Assembly: GCF_009604375.1 (NCBI RefSeq)
Contig: NZ_WEGH01000004.1
Span: 186,001-250,000, forward strand
DNA length: 64,000 nucleotides
Reading direction: 5' to 3'
Source of the DNA: Actinomadura macrotermitis
GTDB lineage: Bacteria; Actinomycetota; Actinomycetes; Streptosporangiales; Streptosporangiaceae
Shown here in pieces: positions 59,072 to 64,000 of this stretch. Every line of letters begins with the position of its first letter. Position 1 is the first letter of the stretch. The notes under the pieces were generated by a model. It made no database searches and was not told where the DNA came from. It worked only from the letters and a program-made list of their open reading frames with translations. The translations under genes were made by a program, and so were the position numbers.

Positions 59072-59089
59072 CTAGGGCGTGTTCCAAAG
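59072..59089 (+). repeat. orphan IS end
   Basis: CTAGGGCGTGTTCCAAAG is identical to the left end of the IS at 54466 except for one base (T to C). No matching right end or transposase is seen nearby. Confidence 0.5.
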
Positions 59090-59454
59090 GCAGGTCCGTA
59101 GGGTGTTGTGGCGTGCTCCGCCGCCGTTGTCGCACGGCTTGTCGTGCAGCGGCACCGTACAAGACCCGCGACGCCGCGCACACAAGCGGTCGACTCACGA
59201 GAAGCGGGTCTGTCGGCCGCAGCGGTGCCAGGAGCACGAAGGTCGGCTTCGGCGCGACACCAGAGGCGGACCGAGCGCGTCAGCGAAACCGCGCGCCGGC
59301 CTCTCACGCTGCTCGCCGAGAGCGTTCGGCCAAGTGATCGGACGGCAGCACCGGTCAGGGCGGACGATGACTTGGCCGGTTTGCACCGTTCGGACGTCGG
59401 AGCCGGCCCGGTCGGCTCGATGGCAAGCGGCCGGACGAGTGCCCCGGACCTGCA
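59090..59454. other. no gene recognised
   Basis: Open frames exist on both strands but none has a ribosome site, codon bias or family motifs. It is probably debris following the orphan IS end. Confidence 0.4.
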
Positions 59455-60375
59455 CTACCGATCCGGTCGACGACCATCGGCCGGGGATCCGGGCTGAGGC
59501 TCTCCATGGCGGGCCATGGAGACGGGCTTTCCGATCCGGGGACTGAGCTCGTCGCTCCAACGCGCGACCAAGGCCGCGGTCTCGCGGTCGCCGGGATGGA
59601 AGTCGGCCCGTTGATAGTCCTGGATCCGACGGAGCGTGTCGCGCCGCAGCCATGGCGAACGACGCAGCCTGACGACGCTGGGCAGCAGACGCCGCGGGTC
59701 GTAGGCCGCCGGGTCCAGGGCCATCGACAGCGCGGCGCTGAAAGAGATCGAGCCGACGAAGGAGAGGCTGACCAGCCGCATCGTCCAGGCCCGCAGCAAC
59801 GGGCCGCCGCCGATCACCTGGTAGACGTCGAACGCCACCGCCTTGTGCTCGACCTCCTCCAGGGCATGCCACAGGAACATCGTCCGGATCTCGTCGTCGC
59901 CGAAGAGCTTCTGGGCGTCAGGATCGGTGAGCAGCACCTCGGCCAGGGTCGCGGTGTAGTGTTCCAGCGCCGCCGTGACGGCGAGCTGGACGTTGCGCGG
60001 CACCGACTTCTCGGTGAGCCCGAAAACGTAGCGGGTGAGCCGGTCGACGAGGGGGGTGGGATACCCCAGCGCCGCGAGCCGGTCGTTGAACTGACGGTGC
60101 TCGCGTCGATGGGCGGCCTCCTGCGCGACGAACCCGGTGACCTGCTCCTTCAGTCCTGGGTCGGTGACCTGGTCGCGATAGTTGCGAACGGTGCGGATGA
60201 AGTAGGCCTCCCCCTCCGGGAACACCGCCGACAGCGCTGCGACGACATGGCTCATCACCAGGTCGCCTCGCATGAAGTGCCGAGGAGTCGCCTCGTCGGT
60301 TCCCAGACCGAAGCTGACGCGGCGCGGACGTATCGGCCTCAGGTGGACAAGCGATGTCGTACGAACGTCGGTCAT
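59455..60375 (-). CDS. ferritin-like metal-dependent hydrolase family (PF10118)
   Basis: 306 aa from ATG 60375, with AGGAGTAGGA upstream. Helical protein with metal-ligand pairs FVAQEAAHRREHRQFN and LWHALEEVEHKAVAFDVY, the E-x-x-H signatures of PF10118, often annotated as metal-dependent hydrolase. One or two hydrophobic helices near 205-235. Function is not established for the family. Intact gene within the debris field, so it may be under selection. Confidence 0.82.
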   Translation of the reverse strand: MTDVRTTSLVHLRPIRPRRVSFGLGTDEATPRHFMRGDLVMSHVVAALSAVFPEGEAYFIRTVRNYRDQVTDPGLKEQVTGFVAQEAAHRREHRQFNDRLAALGYPTPLVDRLTRYVFGLTEKSVPRNVQLAVTAALEHYTATLAEVLLTDPDAQKLFGDDEIRTMFLWHALEEVEHKAVAFDVYQVIGGGPLLRAWTMRLVSLSFVGSISFSAALSMALDPAAYDPRRLLPSVVRLRRSPWLRRDTLRRIQDYQRADFHPGDRETAALVARWSDELSPRIGKPVSMARHGEPQPGSPADGRRPDR

Positions 60376-61079
60376 CTCGGTCCTACTCCTTCCGGACCTC
60401 GCCGGCCCGTCTGTTGGCGGCCGCCCGGCCCGCGGATCGCGCGGAACATGCTTGGCCGCCTTGCGCGCCGGCGACAAATGAAAAGATGAGTTCAGGCCGG
60501 TTTCTGCCACCGAACTTGCACAGAGCGACGTGCGTTCAGCGATGGCGCACACGGCTATGCCGGCTACCCGCTGCTGGAGATGCGACAAGGCTGATTCGAA
60601 CGCCTACCGCCGATGAAATGTACGAACACGGGTGTCACTCATCGCGAACGTCCTGCCCGGCCGCAGCGTCCGAACGGGGATGGAAGTCGTCCAAGACCGG
60701 GAGCCGTTCCCGAAGCAAGCGCGCGCACTCGATGAGATTATGAAGTATCACCATTCCCTTCTACGCATACGACTACTGTGCTCGGTGATATCGTGCGTGG
60801 AGCAATCTGCGAAGTCAAGGAGCCCTTGAGTGTCCACGATATATGAAACCATGAGGCGTGGTCGCCACATTCGATTGTTAGTAACTTTCTCCCTGACTTC
60901 GCTTGACAGAAGTCTGTATAAGCTATCGGCGGCCGAAAGAATCGTCTAGCCCGGACATCAGGGCCGGGTGAACTTACAGGACGACCGAAACGGCCTGACG
61001 CTCCGGAACGCGCCCTCAGGGGCAAGGAGGGGCGACATGCCCATGCTCGAACCACTGAAGGCCGTCTCGTCACTGTGTT
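60376..61079. other. intergenic, lower GC
   Basis: About 700 bp. Contains GACTTC (60895-60900) and GAAGTC (60909-60914) as an inverted repeat around GCTTGACA, but no matching -10 downstream. No gene found. Confidence 0.4.
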
Positions 61080-61346
61080 GTGAAGCGGGCTGTGATGGTC
61101 GTGGTCGATGGATGGCCACCCGGTGAGGGTGAGGTCGTGCAGGTAGAGGCCATCGGCCATGACATCGCGCCCGCGAAGTGGCCCGACCTGCCGCAACGCC
61201 AGGTCGGTGTGCCGGTACACCGCCACCAGCAGCACCTGAGCGGCTGGCGGCAACGCCCACGGACGCCCCGGCCGGCCATCGGCGATCAGCGGACCGCCCC
61301 GCGCCAGCAACCCGGCGAACGCGCCGATCCACTGAGCTGATTCCAT
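61080..61346 (-). pseudogene. IS5-type transposase N-terminal fragment
   Basis: QWIGAFAGLLARGGPLIADG, GRPWALPPAAQVLLVAVYRHTDLALRQVGPL matches the helix-turn-helix N terminus of an IS5-group transposase; it then jumps to VMADGLYLHDLTLTG, resembling a later part, with the middle lost. Confidence 0.55.
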
Positions 61347-61384
61347 CCTCCGCTGGTGTGGCGGAGGGTGAGGATGGCTTGGAC

Positions 61385-61580
61385 AACGACGTTCAAGCCG
61401 TGCGCGCGCACTGCGGTCAGGTCATGGGGTCGAGCCAGGCAGAGCCGGTGCCGCCCAGATCGGCCGGCCATCCGGACCGGTGATGAACGGGACGTTCACG
61501 CCGTGGCGGCGGTGCTTTCCGAGCAGTACAGCCGGTCGAAGGTCTCGTTGCGGCGCAGGCGCACCGGCACCCGGCAGCGC
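61385..61580 (-). pseudogene. IS5-type transposase DDE fragment
   Basis: In shifting minus-strand frames: NETFDRLYCSE, HGVNVPFITGPDGRPIWAA, PALPGSTP, then DLTAVRAHGL, corresponding to the DDE core of IS5-group transposases. It lies 5' of the N-terminal fragment, so the two are rearranged or come from different copies. Confidence 0.55.
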
Positions 61581-61787
61581 CTGACGACCGGGCGGCAGCC
61601 GCCGCCACCGTGACCGGGCCTGGATCCGGTGCCCGCCGATCGAGTCGGCCATGAACGTGCGGGCCGAGAAAGACAGCAGCATCGGAGCCCCCCTTTGCAG
61701 TCAAGGTCGTCGCACACCTCGATCCACCAGGAACTCTCTGGCCATAGACCACTCCGCACCGACCGCACCACTTTGTGACCAGCAAGA

Positions 61788-61967
61788 TCAAGTTGGAATC
61801 AGCTCACTGCCGTCGACCAGGGCAGCGCGAGCGACGGCCACGGCCGGAGTCCAGGCAGCCGGTGCCGGCAGGAGCGATGGCGGGCGGCCCCGAAAATCAA
61901 CGCCGGCCCGCCGGGCGAGAGCATCGGCCTCGTCGGAATACCAAAAAACAGTGAGCACTGTGGCCAT
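61788..61967 (-). CDS. 59-aa ORF of unknown status
   Basis: Starts MATVLTVFWYSDEADALARR and ends DGSELIPT. No ribosome site and no recognised family. Listed because it is a clean short frame in an otherwise frame-poor stretch; it could be the leading part of a deleted gene. Confidence 0.2.
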   Translation of the reverse strand: MATVLTVFWYSDEADALARRAGVDFRGRPPSLLPAPAAWTPAVAVARAALVDGSELIPT

Positions 61968-62335
61968 GCCAGTTACTGCCGTTCGCAGAGGTGAGCGTGC
62001 GCTAAAAGAAAATGTTTATCCCCATCGTCAGAGGTGACATAGGGCACGGCTTCCACCGCGAAAACAAGTATTTCGGTCACCCCCTTCGAACAACGGTTCA
62101 AGTGACGAAACCGCGGCGTCGTCCAGCAAGAGGTGTTCCATGGCCGGTCCTGCCCAGAATGAGAGCGATCGCCGTCGTCGGGTGGTGGAACTCGCCGAGT
62201 CCGGCAGTCCGGCCCTGTCCTCGCCGATCGGCGAGGCCGCGCCGGAGGGCGGCGGGCACCGGGTCCCTGAGCGTTCTCCGGGACCGGTGCATCCCGCCGG
62301 CCGGAACGGGACGGAGGCCATCGCGCCGGCCGGGC
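61968..62335. other. no gene recognised
   Basis: Frames on both strands lack starts with ribosome sites or family motifs. It directly precedes the carboxylase fragment and may be decayed coding DNA. Confidence 0.4.
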
Positions 62336-62545
62336 GACGACGCGGTGTACGCGTGGCCGACCGCTCAGATCGCGGCGATGGGCGCTCCGAGCGCGGTCGG
62401 CATCCTGCGCCGGCGGGATCCGGCCGCCGAACGGCTGACGGTCGACGAGATCATCCGGCCTGCCACCACCCGGAACGTACCGGTCGCCGTGTTCGAGCAT
62501 CTCGGTACCGCAGAACCCTGCTTACGGCACGACCTGCCGCAATGA
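62336..62545 (+). pseudogene. acyl-CoA carboxylase beta subunit, C-terminal fragment
   Basis: DDAVYAWPTAQIAAMGAPSAVG matches the DLVFAWPTAQIAVMGASGAVG region of AccD/PccB carboxyltransferases, followed by VDEIIRPATTR, the equivalent of VDxVIxPxxTR near the C terminus. About 65 codons between them are deleted and the N-terminal 400 residues are missing. The original enzyme would have made malonyl- or methylmalonyl-CoA. Confidence 0.6.
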
Positions 62546-62693
62546 ACCCACCGAATCGATCCTCTATCCCGCGAAAGAGCCGACCCATGTCTTTCTCGAT
62601 CCGTTTCTCCCGATCCCATGGCGCCGCGCCGTCGAGGGCCGGCGCGTATGAACCGGGCGCCGGCATGTCCCTCCTCATCCGGAAGGCCCGGGC

Positions 62694-64000
62694 ATGGACA
62701 CCGAACTGACCGTCCTCCTTTTCCCCGGCCAGGGCGCCTATCGCCCCGGAGTCCTGCCAGCGCTCAGCGAGGCGTCCCCGGAGGCCGCGGCGGCCTTGGA
62801 GGAGGTGGGCGCAGCGTCGGGAGGGCTGCTGGACCAGCTCGTCGCCGCCGAGCCGGGCCTGTCGCTGGCAGAGCTCGCGCGGCTGCATCCGGACGGCCTG
62901 CAGCTGGGGATCTTCGCGGCCTCGGTCGCGATGTGGGCGGCCAACCAGCAGGACCTTCGCGACGACACCGTCCTGATGGGACACAGCGGCGGGGAGAACG
63001 CCGCGTTCACCTGCGCGGGCGGCTACTCCGTCGCCGACGGCACCCGGGTGCTGCTGGCCCGCAACGCCGCGCTCGCCGGCCTGAACTCCGGCGACGGCGG
63101 CATGGCCGCGCTCGGGCTGGACGCCGCGCGGACCGAGGCCCTGCTGCGGCTGGCCGACGATCCGGCCGTCGCGGTCGCGTGCCGCAACGCGCCCGGCCAG
63201 ACCGTCGTGTCCGGCCCGGACCGGGCGCTGGCACGCGTCGAGGCCCTCGCCGGGGCGCTGGAGGTGCCCTTCACCCGCCTCCACGCGCCCTTCCCTTTCC
63301 ACAGCCCCCGCATGGCCCGTGCCGTCGCCGCCTACCGGTCCGGCATCACCGGCATCCCGCAGCGCCCCCTCTCCCGTCTGGTGTACTCGCCGCTGCTGGC
63401 GCGCTTCGTCGGCGACGATGACGACCTGGCCGTTCTGCTGGCCGACCAGTTCGTCGCGCCGGTGGAACTGATGGCGGCGGTACGGAGCCTGCACGAGCGC
63501 GGTGCCCGGCACTTCGTCGAATGCGGCGTGGGCCGGGCGACGGCGGGACTGGCCGGCCAGACCGTCCCCTCGGTCCGGACCTCCACCTGGGACACCGGAC
63601 CGGAGCCGCCGCGGCCCGCCGGGGAAACCGCCGAGAGCTCCCCCGATAAGCCCGAACCGAGCCCGCGCCCCGCTCCGGCGGAGCCCGAACCAGCGGAGCC
63701 CGCTCCGGCAGAGCCCGCTCCGGCGGAGCCCGAACCGGCGGACCGCTCCGAAAGCGCGGAGCCGGGCGACGTCCTGCAGACCCTGCGTGAGCTCTACGCC
63801 GAGTCCCTGGAGTACCCGGTCGAGGCGTTCGAGGCCGGCGCCGACCTCGAGGCCGATCTCGGCATCGACTCGCTCAAGCAGACCACCCTGCTGACCAAGG
63901 TCGCCGAACGGTTCGGCCTGTCCACCGACGACGAGGTGAACATCGCCGACCATCCGACACTGGAGGCCGTCGCCGAGGCGGTCCGGAGCCGGATGACCGC
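62694..64000 (+). CDS. acyltransferase-ACP protein (polyketide/PUFA-synthase-like), 3' truncated by window
   Basis: At least 435 aa, open to the right edge; ATG 62694 with GGAAGG 7 nt upstream. Acyltransferase domain 1-300: FPGQGAYRPG, nucleophile Ser98 in GHSGGE, Arg123 in RVLLARNAAL, and His203 in PFPFHSPRM, the malonyl-type (xAFH/PFH) pattern. An Asp/Glu/Pro linker with AEPEP/AEPAP repeats (about 310-352) leads to an acyl carrier protein (360-432) with phosphopantetheine Ser393 in DLGIDSLKQ, similar to PUFA- and enediyne-type carriers. No ketosynthase precedes it, so it is a stand-alone AT-ACP start of a larger protein or operon continuing to the right. Confidence 0.85.
   Translation, partial: MDTELTVLLFPGQGAYRPGVLPALSEASPEAAAALEEVGAASGGLLDQLVAAEPGLSLAELARLHPDGLQLGIFAASVAMWAANQQDLRDDTVLMGHSGGENAAFTCAGGYSVADGTRVLLARNAALAGLNSGDGGMAALGLDAARTEALLRLADDPAVAVACRNAPGQTVVSGPDRALARVEALAGALEVPFTRLHAPFPFHSPRMARAVAAYRSGITGIPQRPLSRLVYSPLLARFVGDDDDLAVLLADQFVAPVELMAAVRSLHERGARHFVECGVGRATAGLAGQTVPSVRTSTWDTGPEPPRPAGETAESSPDKPEPSPRPAPAEPEPAEPAPAEPAPAEPEPADRSESAEPGDVLQTLRELYAESLEYPVEAFEAGADLEADLGIDSLKQTTLLTKVAERFGLSTDDEVNIADHPTLEAVAEAVRSRMT
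63671..63741 (+). repeat. 15-bp tandem repeats encoding AEPxP linker
   Basis: Four consecutive 15-bp units beginning GCGGAGCCCGAACCA / GCGGAGCCCGCTCCG at 63678, 63693, 63708 and 63723, plus partial units at both sides. Each encodes Ala-Glu-Pro-(Glu/Ala)-Pro. They form the flexible AT-ACP linker. Confidence 0.85.

Noticed and set aside
62140..62709. 189-codon plus-strand frame before the AT-ACP gene
   Set aside because: Arg/Gly/Pro-rich shadow; the carboxylase-like motifs are in another frame and the frame overlaps the AT-ACP start.
1..64000. CRISPR arrays, tRNA and rRNA genes
   Set aside because: I saw no regularly spaced direct repeats and no cloverleaf or rRNA-like segments; a tRNAscan or Infernal run would be decisive.

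Overview
The window is very GC-rich with strong third-position GC bias. It carries a conservon operon (sensor kinase, roadblock, DUF742 and Ras-like GTPase genes), a Wbl (WhiB-like) regulator, a DtxR/IdeR-type iron box, DUF1707 and TraR/DksA proteins and a cysteine leader peptide ahead of a sulfite reductase. Together these point to a filamentous actinomycete (Actinomycetota). A Streptosporangiales or Thermomonosporaceae member is my guess; no marker gene here fixes the genus.

Region 1 (1-49.5 kb) looks like ordinary chromosome. In order it holds: the 3' part of an ABC exporter; a three-module AAA ATPase; an anti-anti-sigma (STAS) protein; an SGNH esterase; the cvnDCBA conservon; a NitT/TauT-type ABC importer operon with an embedded FAD monooxygenase; a PolA-like polymerase; a fused SecDF next to a NarL/NarX-type two-component system; a metallophosphoesterase; an acetate symporter pair (DUF485 + ActP); a lipid-kinase/flavoprotein//TetR/GlpD divergon arranged like Rv2249c-Rv2252 of M. 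tuberculosis; an iron-box-controlled sucrase/ferredoxin-like protein; a Wbl gene; a phosphotriesterase homologue that has lost metal ligands; an assimilatory sulfur operon (leader peptide, sulfite reductase, zinc-ribbon peptide, CysH, sirohydrochlorin chelatase); a PAS-SpoIIE phosphatase; a TetR/Baeyer-Villiger monooxygenase divergon with twin operators; and a TetR/AidB-like pair.

Region 2 (about 49.6-64 kb) is an accessory island. GC falls, canonical TTGACT/TAAATT-type promoters appear, and intact lipid or polyketide genes are mixed with gene wreckage. Intact genes: a WS/DGAT-type acyltransferase, a FabL-type enoyl-ACP reductase, a patatin-like lipase, a ketoacyl-ACP synthase III with a complete Cys-His-Asn triad, an FMN alpha-hydroxyacid oxidase homologue with an altered active site, a ferritin-like PF10118 protein and, at the right edge, an acyltransferase-ACP protein that runs out of the window. 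Debris: a decayed IS5-family element inserted at the KAS III stop codon, IS630 and other IS5 pieces, and remnants of an alcohol dehydrogenase, methyltransferase, class-III aminotransferase and acyl-CoA carboxylase beta subunit. The intact genes could plausibly build, reduce and transfer an acyl chain. That is an inference from families and proximity only.

Recurring regulatory feature: several genes (polA-like, TetR 30162, the small Cys protein at 36949, the Cys leader peptide, the DUF1707 gene, TetR 47304, patatin) have a plausible -10 hexamer 6-8 nt before the start codon and no ribosome-binding site, suggesting leaderless mRNAs.
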